Below, in pieces: positions 35,544-42,739 of a stretch of DNA of 64,000 nt. Origin of the DNA: Streptomyces alanosinicus. Its GTDB lineage: Bacteria; Actinomycetota; Actinomycetes; Streptomycetales; Streptomycetaceae. The notes below the pieces were generated by a model that saw only the letters and a program-made list of their open reading frames with translations, was not told the DNA's origin and did not search any database. Location: contig NZ_BMVG01000002.1 in assembly GCF_014650595.1 (NCBI RefSeq), forward strand, positions 310,001-374,000, given 5' to 3'. The stretch's first letter is position 1, and the number at the start of each line of letters is the position of its first letter. Position numbers and translations under genes: made by a program.

Positions 35544-36096
35544 CCGACGCGCCCCCGGTCCGGGTACTGATCGCCGACGACCAGGCGTGGTACGCGGCAG
35601 CTTCCGCGTCCTCGTCGACCACACGCCCGGCATGACGGCCGTGGGCGAGGCCGCGAACGGAGCGGATGCCGTCGAACTCGCCCGCCGCGGACGGCCGGAC
35701 GTCGTGCTGATGGACGTACGCATGCCGGACCTCGACGGCATCGAGGCGACCCGGCAGATCTGCTCGGACCCGGCTCTGCCCGGCGTCCGCGTCCTCATCC
35801 TCACCACCTTCGACCTGGACGAGTACGTCTACGCCGCCCTGCGCGCCGGCGCCGCGGGCGAGGCGCTGCTCGCCCCCTCGGTCACCCGCCGCCTGATCGC
35901 GGAGTTCGGCCGCCGTCCGGAACCCGCGCGTCCGCCCAGCCGCTCACTGGACGGGGTCACCGACCGGGAGCGCGAGACCGGGCTCGTGGGCGACCGCGGG
36001 CGTGGAGTGCGACGTTCACAGGGCGCAGTTGATCCACATTTCCTGCTGTACAGGGCTGGGTGCCCGGTAAGCCGTTGCGGGTCGGTCAGGCCGTGA
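35540..36096 (+). pseudogene. NarL/FixJ-type response regulator gene, frameshifted with internal deletions
   Basis: The ATG at 35540 overlaps the kinase stop (ATGA) and encodes VRVLIADDQAW, then the frame shifts near 35590 to continue VGEAANGADAVELARRGRPD with phospho-acceptor VVLMDVRMPDLDG and VLILTTFDLDEYVYAALRAG. The segment that should follow (GFLLKD) is missing, EALLAPSVTRRLIAEF resumes, and the LuxR-type HTH breaks off after LDGVTDRERET. With both a frameshift and deletions, it is not functional. It completes a decayed two-component operon. Confidence 0.85.
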
Positions 36097-36481
36097 CGAT
36101 ACCGGTGCCCGCATAGTCAATGTCGGTCGAGCTGATCAGAATGCCCTGGACAGCGAGGTCGCTGCCTTCGGGGTAGTCGAAGTGGCACGTCTTGGTCTGG
36201 CCCGCGCCGCTGGTCAGGCACTGCCTGCTGTGCGAGTGGTAGGGGTCCCTGATGAAGATGGTCACGCCGAAGGCGTAGCCGTCCCGCTTGGTGTCGGTGA
36301 CCGTCACCGTGTCACCGTTCGCCTTCCAGTCCACCTTGCCGCCCTTGAAGCCTGGCATGTCCGTCGGCGTTACCGGCGACGCCTGTGCGGTCCCCGCTCC
36401 GGCAAGCCCGAGTGCGAGCCCGGCCGCGGCCACACCCGCCACGACCGACATCCGTGCCGTGCGCATCTTGAGGCGCTTCAT
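36086..36481 (-). CDS. Small secreted protein of unknown function
   Basis: A 131-residue protein with a clear Sec signal peptide (MKRLKMRTARMSVVAGVAAA, then GLALGLAGAGTAQA, cleaved at AQA-SP). The mature ~95 residues are beta-rich with two cysteines (RQCLTSGAGQTKTCHFDYPE) that may form a disulfide. GGGGAGGA seven bases upstream supports the ATG at 36481. It overlaps the tail of the response-regulator pseudogene by about 11 bp. No family is recognised. Confidence 0.75.
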   Translation of the reverse strand: MKRLKMRTARMSVVAGVAAAGLALGLAGAGTAQASPVTPTDMPGFKGGKVDWKANGDTVTVTDTKRDGYAFGVTIFIRDPYHSHSRQCLTSGAGQTKTCHFDYPEGSDLAVQGILISSTDIDYAGTGIVTA

Positions 36482-37105
36482 GTGACGTCCTCCCCGTTTC
36501 CCATGCTGGTCTGCACTCCGTTTACGCGCTGCCGATCGGCAAACGTCCCTCCAGGCTGCCGGAATGCGGCCGGTGAGTCGTGAGCACGGAGTGCACAACA
36601 CTGTTGGCGATGAGTTCACCCGAGGGGTTCTTCGGGTGTGGCCACGCCTGGGTTCCATTCTTCGTGGTGGCGGCGCGGCTCGGCCGGCATGTAGGTGAGG
36701 TTGATGCCGCAGGCTTCCGCGAAGGCGTGGCCGGCGCATGGTGTGTCGGTGTGTCGGTGTGTCGCCAGGCGACCCAGCCGAGGAGCCTGGGGGGCGGCGG
36801 GGCGAATGACTCCCGTTCAACCGCATACCGCATGGGGAACCGGCTGGGGCGGGACCGGACGGGTTTTCAGCGCCCGCGCCACCGCCGAGAACACCGCTCC
36901 CGAAGCGGAGCCGGAGCCCGATGGCGCGGAGAAGCCCGCTCACGCAAACGGCCCCGGACGAGTCGCCCGTAGTTCTCGCGTGTTTACGGGGTTTCCCGGC
37001 CCCATGTGTGCTGGATATGTTCCGGAGCAGGCTGACCTGGACCTTTAAGGTGTGGGCACGCCCGTGGCTGCTGCTTTCGCATCCCCATGACCGTGTGGGC
37101 TGTCT
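36482..37105. other. No intact gene; one coding-like minus-strand stretch and an 8-bp repeat
   Basis: The only coding-like segment is on the minus strand at about 36616-36745, reading AGHAFAEACGINLTYMPAEP onward to a TGA, without a start codon. An overlapping frame ends in GELIANSVVHSVL, which recalls the N-box of anti-sigma ATPases, but this is weak. Around 36739-36763 tgtgtcgg is repeated three times in tandem. The rest shows no gene, RNA or terminator that I can support. Confidence 0.4.
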
Positions 37106-37349
37106 TCAACGATGCAGGCGAGTCAGCAGATTCCCAGCAAGCTCGCGATAGCGCGCGACCTCCTCGTTGAACCCGGCCAGTGCGGCACCTCCGTTGAGTA
37201 CCAGGGCTGGGTGTTCCTGTGGCGCTGCTGGCGCCAGACCTGGAGACCAGCGTGGTGACCAGGACGACTTCGGTGGCCGGGGCGAGCATGAACGACGCCT
37301 TGAACGCGATTTCCATGGCCCCATGTCCCTCTTGCAAGGGTCCCCTCAA
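37106..37349 (-). pseudogene. Frameshifted small gene, family not recognised
   Basis: One frame (from about 37349) encodes MEIAFKASFMLAPATEVVLV and TTLVSRSGASSATGTP; a neighbouring frame then encodes PALVLNGGAALAGFNEEVAR and YRELAGNLLTRLHR to a stop at 37106. Joined by a single indel these make a plausible ~75-residue soluble protein. I do not recognise a family. It lies just downstream of the lipoprotein gene at 37346 and overlaps its end by 4 bp. Confidence 0.4.
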
Positions 37350-37924
37350 CCCACAGCAGGACTACCTGCCGCAACCGTGACCGCGTCACCGAAGCGTGCG
37401 CGCAACTCCTTCTTGGCACGTGACAGGTCGCCGGTGACGCCGACTTCCACCACGCCGTCGGTGTAACTGTTCACCGATCCATCACTCACCGAGACGATGG
37501 TGTACCCGGTGGTGTGCCCCATGAGCGCTGTCACGTGGTCCCGGGTTGCCGTCAGTTCGCCGATCGATCGCGGTGCGTCTCGCTTGTCGATGCGCACGCC
37601 CGTGCGGAGTCGGGCGAGCGCGGCGTCGAAGGTGGCACGCGGCTTGCGGTAGACGATGACCCGGTTGCCGGGATTGTCAACGGCGAGCCCGGTGAACGAG
37701 TCGGGCTGGGAGGCGCCCAGATGCTCGATGGCGGCTGCCGCGGCGTCCAGCTTCTGCTGATCGGGAGGCCCGGAGCTGTCAGGCGTTGCAGGAGCGATCG
37801 ACCGCGGCTTTGCGGGCGTCGCCGGGGCAACGGCGGTTTGCCGGCCGCACCCGGTGGCGAGCAGGAGCACAGCTGTGACGAAGCCGGTCGCGATGGCGCG
37901 TATCGGCAGATGGGTACACGGCAT
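37346..37924 (-). CDS. Putative lipoprotein
   Basis: A 192-residue protein with lipobox LATGC preceded by AIATGFVTAVLLL. A Pro/Thr/Ala linker leads to a small alpha/beta domain: DQQKLDAAAAAIEHLGASQP, FTGLAVDNPGNRVIVYRKP and VVEVGVTGDLSRAKKELRAR. The pattern suggests a substrate- or peptidase-propeptide-like binding fold, but no active site is seen. AAGTGAGG eight bases upstream supports the ATG at 37924. Function unknown. Confidence 0.75.
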   Translation of the reverse strand: MPCTHLPIRAIATGFVTAVLLLATGCGRQTAVAPATPAKPRSIAPATPDSSGPPDQQKLDAAAAAIEHLGASQPDSFTGLAVDNPGNRVIVYRKPRATFDAALARLRTGVRIDKRDAPRSIGELTATRDHVTALMGHTTGYTIVSVSDGSVNSYTDGVVEVGVTGDLSRAKKELRARFGDAVTVAAGSPAVG

Positions 37925-38072
37925 TGAGGCAGCCTCACTTCTCAGCAGCGGCCTTGATCGTACGCCCGCCGTGTGCGGGGGCGGGAGTGCCGATCGGTAC
38001 AGGACCGGGAATCGCGACGGCGGCATGCATGGGTCCGACGGTCTGCCGAGTACCGCAGGCGTAGCTGGTCGT

Positions 38073-38261
38073 TCATGGCTGTTGCCTGTTGTTGAGCGGG
38101 GTCATGGTGGCGCCGGTCAGGTGCTCGGTCGTGTCCATCGCGTGGGTCTCACAGGCGAGATACGACGTCCCGGCTGCGTCGGTGACTTTGTGGGTCAGCC
38201 GTTCGCCGCACGGGACCCCTGCCCGGTCGTCGTTCCACTCCCGCTCGCAGTACGACTCGCG
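38073..38261 (-). pseudogene. Possible N-terminally truncated small cysteine-containing protein
   Basis: A 62-codon minus-strand frame lacks a good start codon. It encodes ESYCEREWNDDRAGVPCGER, then SYLACETHAMDTTEHLTG and ends PLNNRQQP. The spaced cysteines and acidic/basic mix look like a small zinc-finger-type actinobacterial protein. The frame is blocked upstream by a TGA at 38262-38264, so the 5' part seems lost. The adjacent intervals 37925-38072 and 38262-38366 show no other gene. Confidence 0.4.
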
Positions 38262-38366
38262 TCACTGGGCGGCCCGGGGCGTTTCCGCCTCACGGCCGGA
38301 CCGGTTCAGAGACCCTGGTCAGTCCGACCGTCGGCTTCGACGGCGCGGGCGCTCTCCGATGGTCCG

Positions 38367-38726
38367 TCACCACGAAGACGGCCGCGCCTTCGGCACCGGG
38401 GTGGCGATGACCTTCCATCGCTCGTCGTAGTCCGGGTCCTTCTCCCAGCCCAGGGCCAGTACGGCCAGGCGGTTCCACCTGAGGAACCGGGCCCGCGCCG
38501 CCTCCCTGGAGTGGTCCGCTCGCGCGTACGCCTCCCGGGCCTGCCGCGCCCGGTGGTTCAACGCCAGACGCAGCCCCAGGGCGGCTTTCCAGACGTCGGT
38601 GTCGCTCCGGTGCCCGGCCAGGATGCCGTGCACCTTGCCGTCAAGGAAGGCGACGAGCGCCTCCACGTCGGTGGAAGTCACGTCGGAAGCCAGCCGGGGG
38701 GCGGGCAGATCGGTAACGAAGGTCAC
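38367..38726 (-). CDS. Hypothetical protein, 119 aa
   Basis: A GTG-started, helix-rich soluble protein: STDVEALVAFLDGKVHGILA, ALGLRLALNHRARQAREAYA, ARARFLRWNRLAVLALGWE and DPDYDERW. It has no signal peptide, membrane span or recognised motif. The general shape (EALVAFL then a late W...DY..RW) resembles small DUF6221-type actinobacterial proteins, but I am not confident of that. AGGA lies seven bases before the GTG. Confidence 0.55.
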   Translation of the reverse strand: MTFVTDLPAPRLASDVTSTDVEALVAFLDGKVHGILAGHRSDTDVWKAALGLRLALNHRARQAREAYARADHSREAARARFLRWNRLAVLALGWEKDPDYDERWKVIATPVPKARPSSW

Positions 38727-39015
38727 GGGCCGGTCCTGTTCACGTTCGGAGCCGGGTCTCTGACCCCGGCGTCATGTCCTAGTTTGTCGTGTCGGACGGC
38801 GAGAGGACGCCCGACGCGGACGAGTCGGCGGCTCTGCGCCGGAGACCGGAGGGATCAGGCCACGGTGGGCCATCCGAACTCCGTCGCCGTGTCATGGAGC
38901 ATGCGGTCAGCGCCGCTGGGCGCGAGGTGGCAGCGGGGCCGGAGCGGTGGGGTGTGCTGAGGTGCGGCGGGCGTTGGCTGCCTGGGCTTGTGGGCCGGGT
39001 GTGCTGTCTGGCTGC
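38727..39015. other. Intergenic stretch without supported gene
   Basis: This ~290-bp segment between the hypothetical gene and the MITE-like element has only overlapping high-GC frames with arginine-rich products. A minus-strand tail MLHDTATEFGWPTVA could be the remnant of a protein end but has no recognisable upstream part. Confidence 0.4.
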
Positions 39016-39220
39016 TAGGGCGTGTTGCGAAAGTCCCGCCTGCCGCCCGACGCCTGGCACGCACTCTCGCCGCACCGGGCGAAAACCCACGTACAACCAG
39101 TACGAGGGCTTTCGCCCGGCACTCCCCCAGCCTCCGGCCGGGGGGACCCCCAGAGCACGCACCAGACGCCGCTCGGCCCGCCCTCCGGGCGGACGACGGG
39201 ACTTTCGCAACACGCCCTAG
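39016..39220. mobile_element. MITE-like element, 205 bp, with 24-bp perfect terminal inverted repeats
   Basis: The left end begins ctagggcgtgttgcgaaagt and continues cccg (39016-39039); the right end 39197-39220 is its exact reverse complement. Inner arms such as ccgggcg/cgcccgg also pair, so the whole unit folds into a hairpin. It has no transposase ORF. The outermost CTAG could represent target-site bases, as in insertion sequences that target TA or CTAG. I recall the same end sequence as a frequent Streptomyces repeat; that is unverified here. Confidence 0.8.
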
Positions 39221-39552
39221 GGCAGGTCGCGGCGGACCAACGCCTGAGCGAACGGTTCTCCGGTGGCCCGGGCGTAGGCCATGCGCTCGCGCACCTCGCT
39301 GAGCGTGCGCGGGCGGCGGCCGGGGCCGCCGCAACAGCTCTTGTGGAAGCGCACACCCGCGTGCAGCAGCACGGAGAGGGCGCGCCAGGCGGCGGTGTCC
39401 CGCCTCTTGGGTGCCGCGAAGGCGGAGCCGACGTGGATCAGTGGTTCGGCGCAGCGTGGACAGACCCGGTCGTGGTCGTGGTAGCCGGGGTAGGGCTGCT
39501 TGTACGAGGCCCGGCAGGGCAGGCAAACGTACGAGGTCTTCCCATGGGCCAT
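39217..39552 (-). CDS. Small zinc-ribbon protein, stop codon supplied at the MITE boundary
   Basis: A 111-residue protein. SYVCLPCRASYK and DRVCPRCAEPL form a four-cysteine zinc ribbon, followed by RRDTAAWRALSVLLHAGVRF, HKSCCGGPGRRPRTL and REVRERMAYA-like helices. Close Streptomyces relatives are often misnamed deoxyxylulose-5-phosphate synthase, which this cannot be, being far too short. It looks full length. Its stop lies at 39217-39219, within the terminal CTAG of the adjacent element, so insertion happened exactly at the 3' end. Confidence 0.8.
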   Translation of the reverse strand: MAHGKTSYVCLPCRASYKQPYPGYHDHDRVCPRCAEPLIHVGSAFAAPKRRDTAAWRALSVLLHAGVRFHKSCCGGPGRRPRTLSEVRERMAYARATGEPFAQALVRRDLP

Positions 39553-39690
39553 GCGGCAAGCGTAGGTCCGCCGCCGGAGCGGGCTCGACAGATTTCCGGC
39601 ATGCTGCGCAGGCTTTTCCGCAAAGGTGGAGCGGCGACCGCCGACCGTGCCTGCTTCTGCTCGCGGCCACAGAGTTCTGCGTCGATGGCG

Positions 39691-39852
39691 TCAGCAGCAT
39701 CCCTGGCGGCCAGTTCGCTGATCGTTGCTGCTCAGGATCAGCTGCCCGTGGTAGCCCTGGTAGCGAGGCTTCACGGAAGCCCGCATCAGCGCCTCCAGGC
39801 GGTCGACCAGCTTCTCGTACCGGCGCCGAGCCGGCTCATCCTTCGCGGGCAT
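39691..39852 (-). CDS. Small ORF of unknown function near tRNA-Arg
   Basis: A 53-codon frame starts MPAKDEPARRRYEKLVDRLE and continues ALMRASVKPRYQGYHGQLIL, a charged helix plus tail. GGGGAG nine bases upstream is a reasonable Shine-Dalgarno. It may be a relic of an element once integrated at the tRNA gene. The interval 39553-39690 and the rest up to the tRNA show no other gene. Confidence 0.35.
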   Translation of the reverse strand: MPAKDEPARRRYEKLVDRLEALMRASVKPRYQGYHGQLILSSNDQRTGRQGCC

Positions 39853-39913
39853 CTCGCACAGCTCCCCACCTCTGCCCGCAGCCGCATGTGTGCCATATGT
39901 GTGCCGCAAGCGC

Positions 39914-39948
39914 AGAGGCCCTCTCGTCCGTCGGACGAAAGGGCCTCT
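39914..39948 (-). terminator. Strong hairpin terminator of the tRNA-Arg gene
   Basis: Two 17-base arms, agaggccctctcgtccg and cggacgaaagggcctct, pair with a single mismatch around one central base, 18 bp downstream of the tRNA 3' end on the minus strand. Position and strength indicate termination of the tRNA transcript. Confidence 0.8.
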
Positions 39949-39965
39949 GACCAGGAATTTCTCTG

Positions 39966-40038
39966 TGCCCCCGGCAGGATTCGAACCTGCGACACCCGCT
40001 TTAGGAGAGCGGTGCTCTATCCCCTGAGCTACGAAGGC
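39966..40038 (-). tRNA. tRNA-Arg (anticodon CCT)
   Basis: The 73-nt reverse-complement sequence folds into a complete cloverleaf: acceptor GCCTTCG/CGGGGGC with G-U pairs, D stem GCTC/GAGC, anticodon stem CCGCT/AGCGG with loop CTCCTAA (anticodon CCT), T stem GCAGG/CCTGC with TTCGAAT, and discriminator A. CCA is not encoded. It reads AGG codons. tRNA genes of this kind are common integration targets in actinobacteria, but no duplicated 3' end is seen nearby. Confidence 0.97.
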
Positions 40039-40224
40039 GGGGTCTTGCGTGGCGCAGGCTGGATACTCCCGTGAGTACGCCGCTGCGCTCGGCAAGGGTG
40101 TGGCCGCCGCTGGGGCGGTCCCTGACAGGGTAGCGGATGGGGCGCTGGTGGGTGACCAGGAGGAGGGGGCAGGGGGTAGGGGGCATCAGGATGAGTCATC
40201 TTGGGTTGGGATGCTTTCTTGGCT

Positions 40225-40252
40225 ATGTCATCTCAAGGGTCTAAGATGACAT
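40225..40252. promoter_or_regulatory. Perfect inverted repeat atgtcatct-N10-agatgacat
   Basis: Perfect 9-bp arms at 40225-40233 and 40244-40252, with a further half-site-like gagtcatctt at about 40194, lie 62 bp upstream of the 40314 gene. The size and form suit a GntR-type operator. It may control the 40314 gene or be left from an element at the tRNA; no GntR gene is in the window. Confidence 0.55.
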
Positions 40253-40313
40253 CCATCGCTCGTGCCGGGGAATCCGGGTAAGTCCGGGGAATTTCAGAGG
40301 GTTTGGGTCGGGG

Positions 40314-42113
40314 ATGCCGATGCGGAGTGTCGCGGAGATTCGGGAGGATCTTCAGGAGTTCGTGCGGGGCGGTGGCGGACCGGCCGGCGTCGAGCGGGCG
40401 TTCGCCGCCGTCGGGCAGCTGCCCGACAGTGAGCTGCAGCGCACGGACGAGCACGACGTGGCCCTGCTGCTGTGCCTGGCCGGTGTCTGCGCCGGGCTGG
40501 CGGGCGGTGCCGGGCCGACCGCGCTCGAACTGCGCGCGGTGGCCGACCGGTACGCCGACACCTCCATCCTCTACACCGGCCGTGTCCTGCCCCGGGTCAA
40601 GGAGACCATCGACCTGATCTACCGGGGAGTCGAGGAGAAGTCGGCTCAGATCCTGCAGGAGGCGGCCGACGCCATCAGTCAGGGCTGGGCGGAGTATGCC
40701 CGCTCGGATTTTCCCGCCGCCTTCTCGCGGCTGGCTGCGGAACTGGGGATCCAAGGCGTCGGGGAGGAGTTCCTGGAGACCTCGTACGTCTCCTGGAAGC
40801 GGGGACTCGACAACAGCGCCCGCGGCTCGGTCGAGGAGGCGCTCGCCGCTTTCGGAACCAGCCTCGACAAGTACCGGAAGTACTCCTACTACGCGGACGC
40901 CGCCTGGCTCTACACCGACCTCGTGATCGCCCGCCTGCTCGCAGGGCAGGAGCAGGCGGCGGTCCGGGTGCTGGACGAGCAGCGCCGGTACGTGGACGAC
41001 GTGATCGCCTCGGCCGGGCACCGGCCGGCCACGGACAGCACCTCCTACGCCTTCCACCTCGGCGACGTACGAAGCGGCGGATACAGCTCGTTCGTGGACT
41101 CGCCGGCGATGGGGCCGCAGGGGCTCGGTCCCGACGACCGGGCGCTGCTGCGCCGCTACGTCAGGGTCAGCGAAAACCTGCTGGCCTACGCCGCGTCGCG
41201 CTCCCGCCGGGACCTCGACGCGGCACTCGACCTGTTCTCCTTCGGCTGGCTCGGCTACCTCGACTCGCCCTACCCGGAGATCTTCCACCGGCTCGTCCGG
41301 CACCTGGAGGGAGCCGAGCCGGTCGCGCCGCTGCTGCTCACCGTGCACGTCCGCTGGCGCGGCCTGCTCCAGGCCGGCCGGCTCAGGCTCGGGTCCGCCG
41401 ATCTGATCCGCACCGCGATGGACCTGAGGGAGCGTCTGCGGGCCGCCGGTATGGAGAAGGAGGCCGGCATCGCCCTGCTGGACGCGGGCATGCTCCACTT
41501 CGCCCTCTACGGCAAGGCGGCCACGGCGTCCTGGCTCTCCCGGCGGCTCGCCGAGCTGCGCAGGCTGGTACCGGATCCCCTGCAGGCCGTGGTGGAGGCC
41601 CTCCAGGTGCCGCCGCAGTCGGGACTGCAGACCCCGCTGGCGCACTACCTCGGGGCACGGGCGGCCTACCGGGTGCCGGACTTCATGCCGGCGTTCGGGG
41701 TGTTCCGCCGTGACCTGCGCAGCAGACGGGAACTGCCCGCCGAGGTGGACCTCGCCGCGTACGGCGAGAGCCTGTGGATCAACGGAATCCTGATCTACGA
41801 GACCGCCCCCGCCGCGCTGCTCGCGATCCTCGGCGAACTGGGCCGGGAGCTGAAGGAGGCCCGCGCCGAGGAGCGCGAGGTCCCCTATCTCTCCGCGGCC
41901 GAGCTGGCCGAGCGGACCGGACGGACCAGCAGCGCCGTCGTCCAGGTGGTACGGCGGTTCCGGGCCGTCTGCCAGGAACAGCTGGACCGCGGCACCGAGC
42001 TGGGCCTCAAGCCGGACGACGTACTCCAGGGCCGGCCCGGCTACCGGCTCAGCCCGACCGTCGTGGGCGACGTCCAGTTCCACCTCGTGCCGGGCGTCAC
42101 GTTCACACCCTGA
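40314..42113 (+). CDS. Large all-helical protein of unknown function with possible C-terminal winged helix
   Basis: A 599-residue soluble protein without signal or membrane segments. It is mostly amphipathic helices with a TPR-like feel in the middle (SVEEALAAFGTSLDKYRKYS, YYADAAWLYTDLVIARLLAG, ASRSRRDLDAALDLFSFGWL). The last ~80 residues, YLSAAELAERTGRTSSAVVQ then VVRRFRAVCQEQL and a GRPGYRLSP beta turn, look like a winged helix of the OmpR or RpoE-delta sort. I recognise no family. ATG at 40314 or 40320 is possible; both follow a GGG-rich leader. Confidence 0.7.
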   Translation: MPMRSVAEIREDLQEFVRGGGGPAGVERAFAAVGQLPDSELQRTDEHDVALLLCLAGVCAGLAGGAGPTALELRAVADRYADTSILYTGRVLPRVKETIDLIYRGVEEKSAQILQEAADAISQGWAEYARSDFPAAFSRLAAELGIQGVGEEFLETSYVSWKRGLDNSARGSVEEALAAFGTSLDKYRKYSYYADAAWLYTDLVIARLLAGQEQAAVRVLDEQRRYVDDVIASAGHRPATDSTSYAFHLGDVRSGGYSSFVDSPAMGPQGLGPDDRALLRRYVRVSENLLAYAASRSRRDLDAALDLFSFGWLGYLDSPYPEIFHRLVRHLEGAEPVAPLLLTVHVRWRGLLQAGRLRLGSADLIRTAMDLRERLRAAGMEKEAGIALLDAGMLHFALYGKAATASWLSRRLAELRRLVPDPLQAVVEALQVPPQSGLQTPLAHYLGARAAYRVPDFMPAFGVFRRDLRSRRELPAEVDLAAYGESLWINGILIYETAPAALLAILGELGRELKEARAEEREVPYLSAAELAERTGRTSSAVVQVVRRFRAVCQEQLDRGTELGLKPDDVLQGRPGYRLSPTVVGDVQFHLVPGVTFTP

Positions 42114-42155
42114 CCGGCCTGACCGGCCAGGCCGTCCGGACCAGTTATGTGACTC

Positions 42156-42211
42156 ACCGTCAATCCCGGATCGTCAATCTCAGATCGTCAATCACGGATC
42201 GTCAATCCCGG
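42156..42211. repeat. Four tandem 14-bp repeats (atcgtcaatcncgg)
   Basis: Units lie at 42156-42169, 42170-42183, 42184-42197 and 42198-42211, with a decayed fifth (accatcagattcga) after. The core gtcaatc is invariant in four copies. They fill the leader of the DUF2000 gene, 33 bp before its start, like an array of protein-binding sites or a slippage-prone region. Confidence 0.9.
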
Positions 42212-42244
42212 ACCATCAGATTCGAGCTGTTTCAAGGAGCCCCG

Positions 42245-42706
42245 GTGTCCCACCTGATCATCCAGCCGTCCGACGTCGCCTCCGACTGGAAGTTCGCCGT
42301 GGTCCTCAAGGCGAAGCTGCCCGCCGGCGTGGCCATCAACGCCGGCACGCACACCGCGCTGGGCCTGGCCGCCAAGGCCGCGGCCGAGCATCCCGAACTG
42401 GCCGCCAAGATGTCCTTCCTGAACTTCCCGGACGCCGACGGCGGCACACACGCGCCGATCTCCGGTCTCTCCCTGATCGTCCTGGAGGGCCGCGCGGCCG
42501 GACTGCGCCGGTTCCGCGCCGAGGCGAGCGCCGCCGGGCTGCTGGTCAACGACTTCGTGTCGGCGATGACCGGGGACACCTACGCCGAACAGCTCCAGCG
42601 GGTCGCGGCCCTGCCCGAGGCCGAGCTGGAGTACTACGCCGTGGCCGCGTTCGGCCGACGCGACGAACTCGATCCGCTCACCAAGAAGTTCTCCCTGTGG
42701 AAGTAG
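42245..42706 (+). CDS. DUF2000 family protein
   Basis: A 153-residue protein matching DUF2000: KFAVVLKAKLPAGVAINAGT, HTALGLAAKAAAEHPELAAK, FLNFPDADGGTHAPISGLSL and VNDFVSAMTGDTYAEQL. DUF2000 proteins have a peptidyl-tRNA-hydrolase-like (PTH2) fold but no proven activity. AAGGAG five bases before the GTG at 42245 sets the start. It may be co-transcribed with the 40314 gene, 131 bp upstream, although the tandem repeats between suggest its own control. Confidence 0.88.
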   Translation: MSHLIIQPSDVASDWKFAVVLKAKLPAGVAINAGTHTALGLAAKAAAEHPELAAKMSFLNFPDADGGTHAPISGLSLIVLEGRAAGLRRFRAEASAAGLLVNDFVSAMTGDTYAEQLQRVAALPEAELEYYAVAAFGRRDELDPLTKKFSLWK

Positions 42707-42739
42707 CGGGAGTGGCGGAAGTAGTCACGGGGGCCTCGC

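Noticed and set aside
39966..40038. tRNA-Arg as attachment site of a present integrative element
   Set aside because: No integrase gene and no duplicated tRNA 3' end were found in the window; at most a scar remains.
42156..42211. Tandem repeats as a possible CRISPR array
   Set aside because: The units are 14 bp and abut each other without spacers, and no cas gene is present.
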